DNA of 20,937 bases. Origin: a virus. Made by a program: the position numbers and the translations under genes. The notes beneath the pieces are model-generated. The model did no database searches. It worked only from the letters and a program-made list of their open reading frames with translations, and was not told the origin of the DNA. Numbering within the stretch: the first letter of the stretch is position 1; each line of letters opens with the position of its first letter. Below, in pieces: positions 6,162 through 14,312 of this stretch. The stretch lies in the IMG/VR virus record IMGVR_UViG_3300022074_000460, positions 1 to 20,937 of that record. The stretch is one strand, 5' to 3'.

Positions 6162-7479
6162 TATTTTTGCAGACAGTTTTGTACGCAGGCTGGAAAACCG
6201 TCTGTTTTGTTTTGGCAGTTCAGAGGACAGTTCAGGTGGAGATGACAGGAATTATGGTGGTGCTGGCGAACACGCACAAATCGGAAACCTCCTTGCAAGC
6301 GGGAAAACCAAAGACCAAATCAAGCAGACCTTTAGCAACGATATTTCTCAGGCTACTAGAGATGCGATTGCGGCGGCTGATGGTGGGGATGGTAATAACA
6401 CTCCGGTTGCTAATACTAACCTCACCTATCAAGACCAGATTATGCGAATTGCAAGGGACAACCAGTCGTATCCGGATGCCATTCTTCGGGGGCAGGGAAA
6501 CCAGAATGCTGTCAAAGACCTGTCCGATGTTGTGTCAAACATGCCCGCTTATAACATCGACACCTATGTGAATAATGTTATTAAAAACGCCAACGCTATG
6601 AAAAATGCGGCACAGATCCCGACCCCTGCACCTCGTCCAGATATGAACCCGCAGGCGGACTTGGCATCGCAAGCGGCTAATCTTGCAACAGGCACTTACG
6701 ATGAAATCCCAGCGGGGCTTTTAAGTAACAACTCTCCATCAAATACACCTCTCGCTGACGCGAGGGAGGAGTTTGAAACAAAAGGCGCTCGCGCCCCCGC
6801 AGATCAGGGCTTTTTTGGCGCACTGCTGGACACAGTTACAGGCAGAGAATATCCAACCCCAGATGAAGTACAGCAGGGAATTGTGAACGCTAACAACGCA
6901 CAGACCTCTGTGACGTTCAATCCCAATCGCGAGTCTATGAGCGCACTAGACCAATTAGCGGCACGCGCACAAAAGGCTCCAGGCACAGCGAATGAGGAAT
7001 TAGGCGCTTTCGGCAAAATTGGTGCGGCTATAAGTAATCTTGGCGCATCCAGCGCCAGCAAGATGTATGAGGACATTGTAAACAAAGGATATGAGCCTGT
7101 TTACGATGCGGCTGGGCAAATTGTAGCCACAAAAGTGCCAGGCACTGACATCTTTGGTAGCGGAAGTGTCGAAAGCAGGGCGGTCGGGTATGATTCCGGC
7201 AGCAGCGATGATGGCAATTCTTACCAGCCCACAGCATTTGCGCCTCCTCCGGTAGCTCCTGTCGCTCAAGCGCCTGCTCCGAATATGGGGCAAGCGCCAG
7301 CCCCTAGCACCCCGCAAGGGACGTTTTATAGACCAACCTCTCTCGACACATTGAATATGAATGTGCCGATGGGTTTCAACTTTAACGAAGCGAACCAAAG
7401 GTTTCTAAACAGCTTTGCTATGCGGCCTGATTATTATCGCTTTGCACCTGACATGACAGGATACACAAAACTTTTATGA
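6145..7479 (+). CDS. Hypothetical protein, probable virion component
   Basis: This 444-aa protein is not recognised. It has an acidic, Gly/Ser-rich N-terminal part, an Asn/Ala-rich middle, a Pro/Ala linker around residues 365-395 (PPPVAPVAQAPAPNMGQAPA), and an aromatic C-terminus with several Phe and Tyr (RPDYYRFAPDMTGY). There is no signal peptide, membrane segment or enzyme motif. ATG 6145 is chosen for its AAGGA at 6134-6138; it overlaps the acyltransferase-like gene by 17 bases. Position between portal and scaffold, plus the disordered linker, would fit a minor head or portal-vertex protein, but this is inference. Its lysines are one possible target for the neighbouring acyltransferase-like protein, with no evidence beyond adjacency. 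Confidence 0.85.
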   Translation: MRLQDDIFADSFVRRLENRLFCFGSSEDSSGGDDRNYGGAGEHAQIGNLLASGKTKDQIKQTFSNDISQATRDAIAAADGGDGNNTPVANTNLTYQDQIMRIARDNQSYPDAILRGQGNQNAVKDLSDVVSNMPAYNIDTYVNNVIKNANAMKNAAQIPTPAPRPDMNPQADLASQAANLATGTYDEIPAGLLSNNSPSNTPLADAREEFETKGARAPADQGFFGALLDTVTGREYPTPDEVQQGIVNANNAQTSVTFNPNRESMSALDQLAARAQKAPGTANEELGAFGKIGAAISNLGASSASKMYEDIVNKGYEPVYDAAGQIVATKVPGTDIFGSGSVESRAVGYDSGSSDDGNSYQPTAFAPPPVAPVAQAPAPNMGQAPAPSTPQGTFYRPTSLDTLNMNVPMGFNFNEANQRFLNSFAMRPDYYRFAPDMTGYTKLL

Positions 7480-7718
7480 CCCCACATGAAAAGCAAGAGC
7501 GTGAGCGCGATGCGAAGCGTATCTTGAACGAACCATTAGTAGTCGAAGCCTTCGATATACTCGAAAAAGGCTTTATCGATGCTTGGAAAAATTCTGCTGT
7601 TGATAATACCGAAGGCAGGGAGCAACTTTACGGACTCCTTCAATGCCTTGACGCATTTCGGCAGCACTTCAGATCCGCCCTTGAAGAAGGGCAGATAGCG
7701 AGAAATCGTTTAAAATAA
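7476..7718 (+). CDS. Small conserved phage head-region protein
   Basis: This 80-aa protein is helical and charged. The pattern RILNEPLVVEAFDILEKGFIDAW followed by NTEGREQLYGLLQCLDAF and a basic-polar tail matches a small family I recall between portal and scaffold genes of many podoviruses and siphoviruses. In that family an 'A..LL..P.F..AF..LE' helix precedes 'D...RE.L...L..L'. Its role is unknown. ATG 7476 overlaps the upstream stop (ATGA), and the nearest AGGA is 14 bases upstream, so it probably depends on coupling. Confidence 0.8.
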   Translation: MTPHEKQERERDAKRILNEPLVVEAFDILEKGFIDAWKNSAVDNTEGREQLYGLLQCLDAFRQHFRSALEEGQIARNRLK

Positions 7719-7740
7719 AACATCAAATATGAGGTAGATC

Positions 7741-8766
7741 ATGGTTGACCCTAATACACAGGAAACCGCACCGATTTCCATCAGCGATGCTGTTGGGCTT
7801 CTTACAACGCCCCCTCCGGTGGAGGACAAGGTAGAGCAAGAGGCTCAGCCTGAGACAGAAGATCAGGCAGTGCCTTCCGAAGTGGAAGAAACCTTAGAGG
7901 CCGATGAGGCCGATGAGGTTTACGAAGCGGACGAGGAAGATTACGCAGAAGAGGATAGTGAGGAAGCGCCCGAAGAGGAGCTTCAACAAACCTTCACCGT
8001 AAAAGTTGCGGGGGAAGATGTTGAGGTGACCCTTGACGAGGCGTTAGCTGGCTATCAACGGATGGGTGATTATACGCAAAAAACTCAAGAGCTATCAGCG
8101 GAAAAGAAGTCGCTAGATGAACAGCAACAGCAGTTCCAAAAGCAGGCCACAGAGACCGCCCAGCTAAGAGATTATTTTGCTACTCAACTCTCAGACCTTG
8201 AAAAAGTCTTAACTGCAGATGTTGGCTCAGAGCCAGATTGGCAGCAGGCTTATCAAAACTTAGATGGCAAGGATTACGCCGAATTGGTGCGTCAATGGAA
8301 TGCCAAAAAGGAAAATCTGACAAAGGTGCAGGCTGAAAAAGCGCGAGTTCAAGAGGAGCAGGCCAGAGACTATTCGTCTCGTTTTCAGGCGCATCTCCAA
8401 AATGAAGAGCGTCAGATGCTTGATAAAATTCCTGAATGGAGCGATGAGAAACTCAGAGATACGGAGCGTCAAGAGCTTGTGAAATTCGCAAGAGAACGTT
8501 TCGGGTTTTCTGATGACGAGCTGAACAATGCTTCTGATCATCGCATGATTATCGCCCTGCGCGATAGCTGGCAACTTAGCAAAATTCGTGAGGGGACACT
8601 CGAAGCGAAGCGCAAAGTTCGCAAGGCTCCAAAGATGGCTCAAGCCGGAATTCCTACATCTAAACGTGAGAGTAGATCCAAAAACTATCGGCAGAGACTG
8701 AAGAAGCTGGAACAGTCCGGCTCTATTCAGGACGCTGTTGATCTTCTTATGTCACAATCAAAATGA
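7741..8766 (+). CDS. Capsid scaffolding protein
   Basis: Scaffolding proteins guide capsid protein assembly and leave before or during packaging. This 341-aa protein has a long, very acidic disordered N-terminus (about residues 22-80, rich in Glu and Asp). Next comes a TFTVKVAGEDVEVTLDEALAG segment typical of phage scaffolds of this kind, a long coiled coil (about 105-215), and a basic C-terminal region (KRKVRKAPK and following) that would dock on the capsid protein. It lies directly before the major capsid gene, as scaffolds do. GAGG at 7731-7734 sits six bases before ATG 7741. No protease domain is visible. Confidence 0.87.
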   Translation: MVDPNTQETAPISISDAVGLLTTPPPVEDKVEQEAQPETEDQAVPSEVEETLEADEADEVYEADEEDYAEEDSEEAPEEELQQTFTVKVAGEDVEVTLDEALAGYQRMGDYTQKTQELSAEKKSLDEQQQQFQKQATETAQLRDYFATQLSDLEKVLTADVGSEPDWQQAYQNLDGKDYAELVRQWNAKKENLTKVQAEKARVQEEQARDYSSRFQAHLQNEERQMLDKIPEWSDEKLRDTERQELVKFARERFGFSDDELNNASDHRMIIALRDSWQLSKIREGTLEAKRKVRKAPKMAQAGIPTSKRESRSKNYRQRLKKLEQSGSIQDAVDLLMSQSK

Positions 8767-8767
8767 T

Positions 8768-8773
8768 AGGAGG
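8768..8773 (+). promoter_or_regulatory. Consensus Shine-Dalgarno of the major capsid gene
   Basis: AGGAGG lies five bases before ATG 8779. It is among the few perfect consensus sites in the window, which fits the highest-demand virion protein. Confidence 0.7.
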
Positions 8774-8778
8774 CCATC

Positions 8779-9735
8779 ATGGCTACCATTACCACAAACA
8801 CCGCTATTGGTGAGCGGGAGCAATTGGCGGATGTGATTACGCGCATTTCGCCGGACGAGTGTCCAGTATATTCTGCGGCGCAAAAGTCAACTGCAAATGG
8901 CATTTTTCAAGAATTTCTTGTTCAGGAACTAGCCAGCGCATCAACCACAAACTTTGTGGCTGAAGGTGCAGACATGAACGACACTGGCATCACAAATGTG
9001 GTCAGAATGGGTAATTACGCGATGATAAGCCAAAAGGGCTTCATTATCAGTAATACACTCGATGTCGTAGATAAAGCGGGCAGAGAGCGTGAGGTAGCTT
9101 ACCAGCGCACGTTGAAGGGCTTGGAGCTACGGCGCGATATGGAAAAGTATCTAACCGACACAAACACTGCGCGTGACGGTTCTTCTTCAACTCGCAAAAC
9201 CGCCTCTCTGATTACTTGGATCACCAACGGTGACAAGCCATCAGACATGGCATTCGCAACAGGCGATGGCACTGATGTTGCTGACCTAACTGGTACAGCG
9301 AGAAGCCTGACACTTGCACAGATTGATGCGACGCATCAGGCTTGCTGGGAGGATGGAGGTGATCCATCTCTATTAGTGGCATCAGCCACCAATAGAGCCA
9401 ACATCTCCGATTTGACTCAGTCCGGCACTAACTTGGTCACAAACCAAGTTAACCAGACTGCAGGCAAACAGCCTTCATTCGTTGGCGCAACTGCAATCCT
9501 GTTAAACGACTTCGGGCAGCTGGAAATCGTACCTTCTCGTTTGATGTCAAATGACAAGGTGTTTTTGATTGACGCAAACCATGTTGCAATTTCAACCCTG
9601 ACAGGACGTAACTTTCTGACACAGGAAATTGCACCAACAGGTGATGCATCTAAGGAACAGGTACTGTGTGAGTGGGCGCTGATCCCAGACGCTCCAAAAT
9701 CACATGGTGCAGTTATCGGTCTAGACGGCTCGTAA
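8779..9735 (+). CDS. Major capsid protein (SU10/DUF5309-type)
   Basis: This 318-aa protein forms the icosahedral shell. The N-terminus (REQLADVITRISPDECPVYS), the central GNYAMISQKGFIISNTLD and the YQRTLKGLELRRDMEKYL helix match the DUF5309 (SU10-type) major capsid family, a HK97-fold group; length is normal for it. The C-terminal half has the SLTLAQIDATHQACWEDGGDP segment and a strand-rich end. It follows the scaffold gene by 12 bases and is followed by a strong terminator. There is no sign of a cleaved N-terminal delta domain, consistent with a separate scaffold. Confidence 0.93.
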   Translation: MATITTNTAIGEREQLADVITRISPDECPVYSAAQKSTANGIFQEFLVQELASASTTNFVAEGADMNDTGITNVVRMGNYAMISQKGFIISNTLDVVDKAGREREVAYQRTLKGLELRRDMEKYLTDTNTARDGSSSTRKTASLITWITNGDKPSDMAFATGDGTDVADLTGTARSLTLAQIDATHQACWEDGGDPSLLVASATNRANISDLTQSGTNLVTNQVNQTAGKQPSFVGATAILLNDFGQLEIVPSRLMSNDKVFLIDANHVAISTLTGRNFLTQEIAPTGDASKEQVLCEWALIPDAPKSHGAVIGLDGS

Positions 9736-9756
9736 GCCAGACCAAATCAAAATCAG

Positions 9757-9783
9757 AAGGGGGCTTTCATAGCCCCCTTTTTT
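9757..9783 (+). terminator. Rho-independent terminator after the major capsid gene
   Basis: A nine-base-pair perfect stem, AAGGGGGCT at 9757-9765 and AGCCCCCTT at 9771-9779, closes a five-base loop TTCAT. The T run continues to 9783. It lies between the capsid stop (9733-9735) and the next gene at 9796, so it should end much of the scaffold/capsid transcript and lower expression of connector and tail genes. Confidence 0.93.
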
Positions 9784-9795
9784 ATTGAGGGCAAA

Positions 9796-10119
9796 ATGTC
9801 AAAAAAAACGATTTTGAGTGATGCGGCATCCGGCAAGGAGATTGTTCTTCATAAGGATGCGGATGGTTATACCGTAGAGCAAAAACAGCACGTTAAAGAA
9901 GTGTTGGAGCGCAACCTTCGCGCTCGTAATGCGTATGAGCCAAACAGCCTCATTGGAAATACACAACGGCATCATCAGCAAGTCGCTGAAATACCAAATG
10001 TCCTTTATTGGCAATTAAGGCAGAAGTTTGGATCGCCACAGCAAAACCCTAAGGATTGGTTTCGCTGGTTAAACGATCCCGAAAATCGAGCCTTTAGATC
10101 TGGCGGAGGCTGGCTGTGA
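9796..10119 (+). CDS. Conserved phage protein downstream of capsid
   Basis: This 107-aa protein has a basic N-terminus, a histidine- and Gln-rich middle (QRHHQQVAEIPNVLYWQLRQKFG) and a conserved-looking C-terminus NPKDWFRWLNDPENRAFRSGGG. The latter pattern, 'NP..W..WLNDP.NR.FR...G', is one I recall from small proteins that follow capsid genes in many podovirus-like phages, where no function has been assigned. GAGGG at 9787-9791 precedes ATG 9796. It is the first gene after the terminator, and its stop overlaps the next GTG start. Confidence 0.85.
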   Translation: MSKKTILSDAASGKEIVLHKDADGYTVEQKQHVKEVLERNLRARNAYEPNSLIGNTQRHHQQVAEIPNVLYWQLRQKFGSPQQNPKDWFRWLNDPENRAFRSGGGWL

Positions 10120-10751
10120 GCATTAGTACCTATCAAGAGCTTAAAGATGCGGTTGCCAATACAATGGCGAGGTCGGATCTTGGCAGCCAAATACCAAATT
10201 TTATCTTGCTTGCGGAGGCGCGTTTATCGCGTGAGCTAGAAACACGTGAACAAGAAAAGCGTGCGCTGGCAACGCTAGCGGTGAATGATGAATTCATATC
10301 CTTACCATTAGACATTCGCGAAATTCGTGAGGTCAAACTAACTGGCGATCCAAACACAGTGCTTGAGTATAAAAGCCCAACAGGGCTGGACTCAGATTAT
10401 CCAGGCACAGGAGTTGGTGAGCCAAGAGCATATTCTATAGTCGGAAAAGAGCTTAAACTGCGCCCAATTCCAGATTCCGCTTATGGGATGGAGATTGTAT
10501 ATATTGGAGGGCTATCCGCTTTATCCAATAGCAATCAAACCAATGAGATGCTTACCCGCAACCCAGACGCCTATCTTATGGGCGCTGTAAGTGAGGGATA
10601 TTTGTACCTCATGGATGAACAAAAAGCCCAGCTATATGACCAAAAGTTTACGCGCATCATTGAGGAGATCCGGAAGGATTCTCAGCGTCACAACTATGGT
10701 ACTGGCTCTTTGAGCATCCACTCAATTTATCAACGGGCAAACTTAGTTTAA
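10116..10751 (+). CDS. Head-to-tail adaptor protein (SU10 adaptor / gp4-like)
   Basis: Adaptors form the ring below the portal to which the short tail attaches. This 211-aa protein has an N-terminal helical region (TYQELKDAVANTMAR, QIPNFILLAEARLSRELETRE), a beta region with LPLDIREIREVKL and 'EPRAYSIVGKELKLRPIPDS', and a C-terminal helix pair (NPDAYLMGAVSEGYLYLMDEQKAQLYDQKF). This is the standard layout of podovirus adaptor proteins. The GTG start at 10116 is marked by GGAGG at 10105-10109 and overlaps the upstream TGA in a GTGA. It looks complete. Confidence 0.88.
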   Translation: MSISTYQELKDAVANTMARSDLGSQIPNFILLAEARLSRELETREQEKRALATLAVNDEFISLPLDIREIREVKLTGDPNTVLEYKSPTGLDSDYPGTGVGEPRAYSIVGKELKLRPIPDSAYGMEIVYIGGLSALSNSNQTNEMLTRNPDAYLMGAVSEGYLYLMDEQKAQLYDQKFTRIIEEIRKDSQRHNYGTGSLSIHSIYQRANLV

Positions 10752-10763
10752 TAGGAGAACAAA

Positions 10764-11150
10764 ATGTCAGCGATGTCCGATTATCTAGAAAACGCTTTTC
10801 TAGAGCATTTTACAGGAACAACCAGCACCTCTGCCCCATCAGCCGTATATGTCGGGCTGGCAACCGCTACCTTTGCGGACGATGCCTCCGGCACAGAGCT
10901 AACAGGCAATAACTATGCACGCAAAGTGATGACTTTCGGCAGCGCCGCCTCTGGCTCTATCAGCAACAATGCCGCAGTGGAATTTGCGGCGGCAACAGGG
11001 AATTGGGGAACAGTTTCCCATTTTGCAATTTTTGACGCCGCCTCATCTGGAAATATGCTTTTTCATGGAGCGTTTGCATCAGGCAAGCTTATCGAGAGTG
11101 GTGACATTCTTAAGATTGCATCTGGGTCTTTGACTATTACTGCGGCCTAA
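10764..11150 (+). CDS. Virion structural protein, tail/head-fibre-like
   Basis: This 128-aa protein begins MSDYLENAFLEHFTGTTS (from residue 4) and continues with short beta strands: VYVGLATATFADD, YARKVMTFGSAASGS, VEFAAATGNWGTVSHFAIFDAASSG and GDILKIASGSLTIT. This pattern matches a widespread small phage structural family often labelled tail fibre or minor structural protein, in which 'GTVTHFGIFDAA..GNLL' is the hallmark. Its exact place in the virion is not clear. AGGAGA at 10753-10758 gives a good start at ATG 10764. No enzyme motif is present. Confidence 0.8.
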   Translation: MSAMSDYLENAFLEHFTGTTSTSAPSAVYVGLATATFADDASGTELTGNNYARKVMTFGSAASGSISNNAAVEFAAATGNWGTVSHFAIFDAASSGNMLFHGAFASGKLIESGDILKIASGSLTITAA

Positions 11151-11154
11151 TAAG

Positions 11155-12195
11155 ATGCCTATACCTAGCCCTAAAATGGATCAGATAATCGGTAGCTTTG
11201 ACAATGTCAGCGGAGCTATCGATACTGCGGTTATTCTGGATTTGTTGGATTTTACCAATCTAACAATCGACCAGCTAGACGCCGCAGGGCTGTTGGACAA
11301 TCTCGACTCCTTTGGAAACCTCGACAGCCTGTCGGGGATAAAGGTGCGCGTGGTAGGAGACGCTGGGACATTTGCAACCAGCACGTCAATTACGGCACAG
11401 ATCCAGCCTGCGGTTAGCTCTGGTAATTTGACTGCGGATTCGGCGGCAACTGTATTTTTTGGGATGGTAGAAGAAAAAACCTACACCGTCACCGTTGCGT
11501 CTGGGACAAACAACTATGGCACAGGCAACAAGTATTTTTTAGACGGTACGGTTAGCCCAACGATAGATCTTGTGCGGGGGGGCTATTACGAGTTTGATCA
11601 AAGCGACTCTAGTAATGGCTCTCACCCGCTGAGATTTAGCACAACCGCCAATGGCACACATGCCGGAGGCACAGAGTACACAACTGGCGTAACCACCAGT
11701 TCTTCAGAAGTAATTTTTAGAGTGCCTTCAAACGCACCGGATACTTTGCATTATTACTGCTCGAACCATTCTGGCATGGGCGGTCAAGTGCGCGTGAGAG
11801 ACGGTGGTTTTAGAATAAGAGAAGCCAGCGCAACAACTGTCAGCGCAGGCACTATTCAGGCGGATGGTGACGCTTTACGTCCTCTGGACTCTAATTTGAG
11901 TGCAACTGGGACAATCAATACTCCGGCAGCAGCCAGAGTGGCCGATATGTCAGCTTCAATAGCAACGGCATCAACAATAGCTAATGTCACGCCTAACTAC
12001 ATCTTTTTCGTTGATAGCACTGTGGTTACTGGCTTCAGTGCGCCATTTGCAACGGTTCAAGTAATTTGCACAGGTATATTTACTGACTCTGGTTCGATAA
12101 CCGTATCCTCTACAATCCCAGCAACTAGTTTAGAAAAGTTAGGTGAGGAATGGTCGGTTATCGCTCCAGGTAACGAGGTCTGGAGAGGGATATGA
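11155..12195 (+). CDS. Virion-associated protein with cupredoxin-like domain
   Basis: The 346-aa product has three parts: an N-terminal 105-residue region with Asp/Leu-rich repeats (LDLLDFTNL, LLDNLDSFGNLDSL), a cupredoxin-like beta domain at about 110-217, and a beta-rich C-terminus of unknown type. In the middle domain, His157 (SHPLRFS), Cys202, His205 and Met208 (YYCSNHSGMGG) form a full type-1 copper ligand set, with the C-x2-H-x2-M spacing of amicyanin. Related domains occur in structural proteins of marine phages as I recall. There is no signal peptide, so copper loading would happen in the cytoplasm or after release, and copper binding is unproven. The downstream ATG overlaps its stop. 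The Shine-Dalgarno is weak. Confidence 0.8.
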   Translation: MPIPSPKMDQIIGSFDNVSGAIDTAVILDLLDFTNLTIDQLDAAGLLDNLDSFGNLDSLSGIKVRVVGDAGTFATSTSITAQIQPAVSSGNLTADSAATVFFGMVEEKTYTVTVASGTNNYGTGNKYFLDGTVSPTIDLVRGGYYEFDQSDSSNGSHPLRFSTTANGTHAGGTEYTTGVTTSSSEVIFRVPSNAPDTLHYYCSNHSGMGGQVRVRDGGFRIREASATTVSAGTIQADGDALRPLDSNLSATGTINTPAAARVADMSASIATASTIANVTPNYIFFVDSTVVTGFSAPFATVQVICTGIFTDSGSITVSSTIPATSLEKLGEEWSVIAPGNEVWRGI

Positions 12196-13658
12196 TAAAA
12201 TTCGGCGCATGGTTGCCTGATCAACCAGACCTAAATAACTCTGGCGTGACTATCGCAACAAATGTTGTTCCAGCCGCTAATGGTTATAGAAGTTTTCCAG
12301 GTTTTAATCAGTTTTCAAATGCGGCGGATTACCGTATTAGAGGCATTTTTGCGGCAAAAGACGCAAGCGATGCCATTAGTCTATTTGCTGGTGATAAAAA
12401 TAAACTTTATAAATTTAATCAGTCCAACTCTAACTTAGGTGACGCATCGAAGTCAGGAACTCCGGCATATACGTTGGCGGGTGTAGAGAGATGGCGTTTT
12501 GTTCAGTTTGGCGAAACCGTACTGGCAGCGGGTGGCGTAAATAATAATTTACAAAAGTTTTTGTTAGGCACAGACACCGCATTTTCTGATCTGTCTGGCA
12601 CACCTCCAAAGGCAGATTATATAGCTGTGGTTCGGGATCAGGTGTTTTGTGCCAATATAGATGAAGGCTCTGGTCGCAAGCCATTTAGAGTGCGTTGGTC
12701 TGGCCTGAACGATGAGACTAGCTGGACAACAGGTACAGACCAGTCTGATTTTCAGGATGTTTTCGGCGGAGATGTGGGTTCTATAACAGGGCTGGTAGGC
12801 GGAGAGTCTGCGACAATCTTTATGGAGAACGGCATTGCCGTTGCTTACTATGTCGGCAGTCCATTAATCTATCAGTTTGATTTGGTCGAAACATCTAGAG
12901 GCTGTCCTTTTCCAGGCAGTGTGGCTAGCGTTGGTGGTTTAAGCTTTTATCTTAGCCGTTCAGGCTTTTTCTCTTTTGACGGAAAGTCTAGCCAGCCAAT
13001 AGGTGCGGAGGCTGTTAACGAGTTTTTTCTGGCGGATTTCGACTCAGCGCAAACTGATAAAATTTCGGCAGCGGTTGACCCATCGAGGCAGATCGTTTGC
13101 TGGTCGTATGTTTCTGTTAATGCACCGGACGATACGCCTGACCGGATTTTGGTATATAACTATGCTTTGCAAAAGTGGAGCTTAGTGGAAACACAAGCTG
13201 AATTGATTGTCAGCCTTTTCACGCCTTCTTATACATTAGATGCGCTAGACAACCTAGCATCTAGTATTGACTCGCTTCCAGCGCCTTTGGATTCATCTAT
13301 TTATAAAGGTGGTGAGCATTTCTTTGGCGGCAGTCGTTCAAACAAAATTTTTGGTTTCACAGGCACGCCACTGGCTGGGACGATAGAAACCTCAGAATTT
13401 ATGATGACCCAAGGGCGGCATAGCCTTATGACCCGAACCGTCCCTTACTTTGAGGGCGGTAACGTGACTATGCAAGTGGCAGCAAGAGACCGTCAAGATG
13501 ACACTGCAACCTTTGACACTGCAACGGCCTTAACTGACGAGGGCTTTTGTGAGCATCGCGTGCAGGGACGTTATCATAAGGTTCGGATGAATTTGGCTGG
13601 CGAGTGGGATTTCGCGCTTGGCCTCGATGTCGAGGGCTCACCAATTGGCAGACGTTAA
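12192..13658 (+). CDS. Packaged-DNA stabilisation / tail accessory protein (P22 gp10-like)
   Basis: Proteins of this kind plug the portal-adaptor channel after packaging and connect to the tail tip. The 488-aa sequence begins MIKFGAWLPDQPDL with NVVPAANGYRSFPGF, then a series of strand-turn repeats: IRGIFAAKD, SLFAGDKNKLYKF, WRFVQFGETVLAAGG, VRDQVFCANIDEG, FMENGIAVAYYVG, SLSFYLSRSGFFSFDG and so on. These are typical of the gp10-like beta-propeller-type phage proteins. A beta-rich C-terminal domain follows (MMTQGRHSLMTRTVPYFEGG). It lies just after adaptor and structural genes, as in podoviruses. ATG 12192 overlaps the previous stop, with GAGGGA close upstream. Confidence 0.87.
   Translation: MIKFGAWLPDQPDLNNSGVTIATNVVPAANGYRSFPGFNQFSNAADYRIRGIFAAKDASDAISLFAGDKNKLYKFNQSNSNLGDASKSGTPAYTLAGVERWRFVQFGETVLAAGGVNNNLQKFLLGTDTAFSDLSGTPPKADYIAVVRDQVFCANIDEGSGRKPFRVRWSGLNDETSWTTGTDQSDFQDVFGGDVGSITGLVGGESATIFMENGIAVAYYVGSPLIYQFDLVETSRGCPFPGSVASVGGLSFYLSRSGFFSFDGKSSQPIGAEAVNEFFLADFDSAQTDKISAAVDPSRQIVCWSYVSVNAPDDTPDRILVYNYALQKWSLVETQAELIVSLFTPSYTLDALDNLASSIDSLPAPLDSSIYKGGEHFFGGSRSNKIFGFTGTPLAGTIETSEFMMTQGRHSLMTRTVPYFEGGNVTMQVAARDRQDDTATFDTATALTDEGFCEHRVQGRYHKVRMNLAGEWDFALGLDVEGSPIGRR
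13632..13636 (+). promoter_or_regulatory. Shine-Dalgarno supporting a TTG start at 13645
   Basis: GAGGG lies eight bases before TTG 13645. The in-frame ATG 13627 upstream has no comparable site, so TTG is preferred. Confidence 0.45.
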
Positions 13659-13968
13659 CAGAAGAAGGCTACCGCCTCAGATACAAGATGACCGACAAAC
13701 GGCTCTAGTCATAAATCAAATTTTGGACGGCAAACTGAACAGCGTTGGCGAGTTCACTTGCACTGCAAGTGTGGCTTCGACTTCGGTTACTGATTTCAGG
13801 TGCGGCAAAGAAAGCGTTGTTTTGCTCATGCCAACCACAGCGAATGCGGCATCAGAAGTTGGCGCAGGCACTATTTTTATCAGCGCTACAGACAAGCAGA
13901 GCTTTACAGTTTCACATGCAAACAACAGCCAATCCGATCGAACCTTTCGATATATCCTTATCGGCTGA
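13645..13968 (+). CDS. Small beta-rich virion-region protein
   Basis: This protein (107 aa from TTG 13645; 113 from ATG 13627) begins MADVNRRRLPPQIQDDRQTA if TTG is read as Met. It continues with ILDGKLNSVGEFTCTA and then beta-rich sequence VVLLMPTTANAASEVGAGTI and FTVSHANNSQSDRTFRYILIG. I recall this 'VNRR.LPP..QD..' opening and 'F.ITHAN....DRTF.Y...G' ending from small unassigned genes in marine podovirus structural modules. The start depends on GAGGG at 13632-13636 and family resemblance. It overlaps the gp10-like gene by 14 bases (32 from ATG 13627). Function is unknown. Confidence 0.78.
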   Translation: MADVNRRRLPPQIQDDRQTALVINQILDGKLNSVGEFTCTASVASTSVTDFRCGKESVVLLMPTTANAASEVGAGTIFISATDKQSFTVSHANNSQSDRTFRYILIG

Positions 13969-14311
13969 GTTTTGGGCGGCGTCAGAGTATATACAAGACG
14001 CCCTAGATTACGCTCACAATTCACATGACTTGAGTGATGTCTTTGACCTTATAGCCTCCGGACAAGCGCAATTTTGGCGGGGGAAAGATGCAGGGTTAGT
14101 GACAGAAATAATCAATTACCCAAAGCGCCGGACACTTCGGTTTTGGCTGGCTGGCGGCAATTTAGCAACTCTGCGGCAGTTAGAAAAAGACGCTATCGAA
14201 TGGTCGAAAGGCTGGGAATGCGTTTCATGTGAAATCATAGGGCGGCGAGGTTGGGTTCGCTCTTTGGAAGGCTTCGAGGAAGCCGCAACTTTAATGGTAA
14301 AGGATTATTGA
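13916..14311 (+). CDS. Conserved phage protein, GNAT-like C-terminal half
   Basis: The 131-aa product has WAASEYIQDALDYAHNSHDLSDVF, then AQFWRGKDAGLVTEIINYPKRRTLRFWLAGG, a helix (LRQLEKDAIEWSKGWEC) and IIGRRGWVRSLEGFEEAA. This matches a widespread small phage protein family of structural modules whose 'GRRGW' segment and strand-helix order recall a reduced GNAT acyltransferase fold. No acetyltransferase activity is established as far as I know. ATG 13916 overlaps the preceding gene by 53 bases; the frame is open back to 13745, but the sequence upstream of 13916 is out-of-frame shadow of that gene. The Shine-Dalgarno is weak, so the start is less certain than the gene. Confidence 0.82.
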   Translation: MQTTANPIEPFDISLSAEFWAASEYIQDALDYAHNSHDLSDVFDLIASGQAQFWRGKDAGLVTEIINYPKRRTLRFWLAGGNLATLRQLEKDAIEWSKGWECVSCEIIGRRGWVRSLEGFEEAATLMVKDY

Positions 14312-14312
14312 T

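Noticed and set aside
6158-6571. + strand 137-codon ORF
   Set aside because: It is a shadow frame of the 6145 gene, has no patterned sequence, and has no advantage in ribosome site.
7678-7691. Hairpin CCCTT-GAAG-AAGGG before the scaffold gene
   Set aside because: The stem has five pairs, lies inside a coding region and has no T run, so it is not a convincing terminator.
7681-7716. Possible promoter (TTGAAG ... TAAAAT) upstream of scaffold
   Set aside because: The spacer is 24 bases, too long for a sigma70-type promoter.
13745-13915. N-terminal extension of the 13916 gene back to GTG 13745
   Set aside because: The extra 57 residues overlap the 13645 gene, look like its shifted frame and do not belong to the recognised family pattern.
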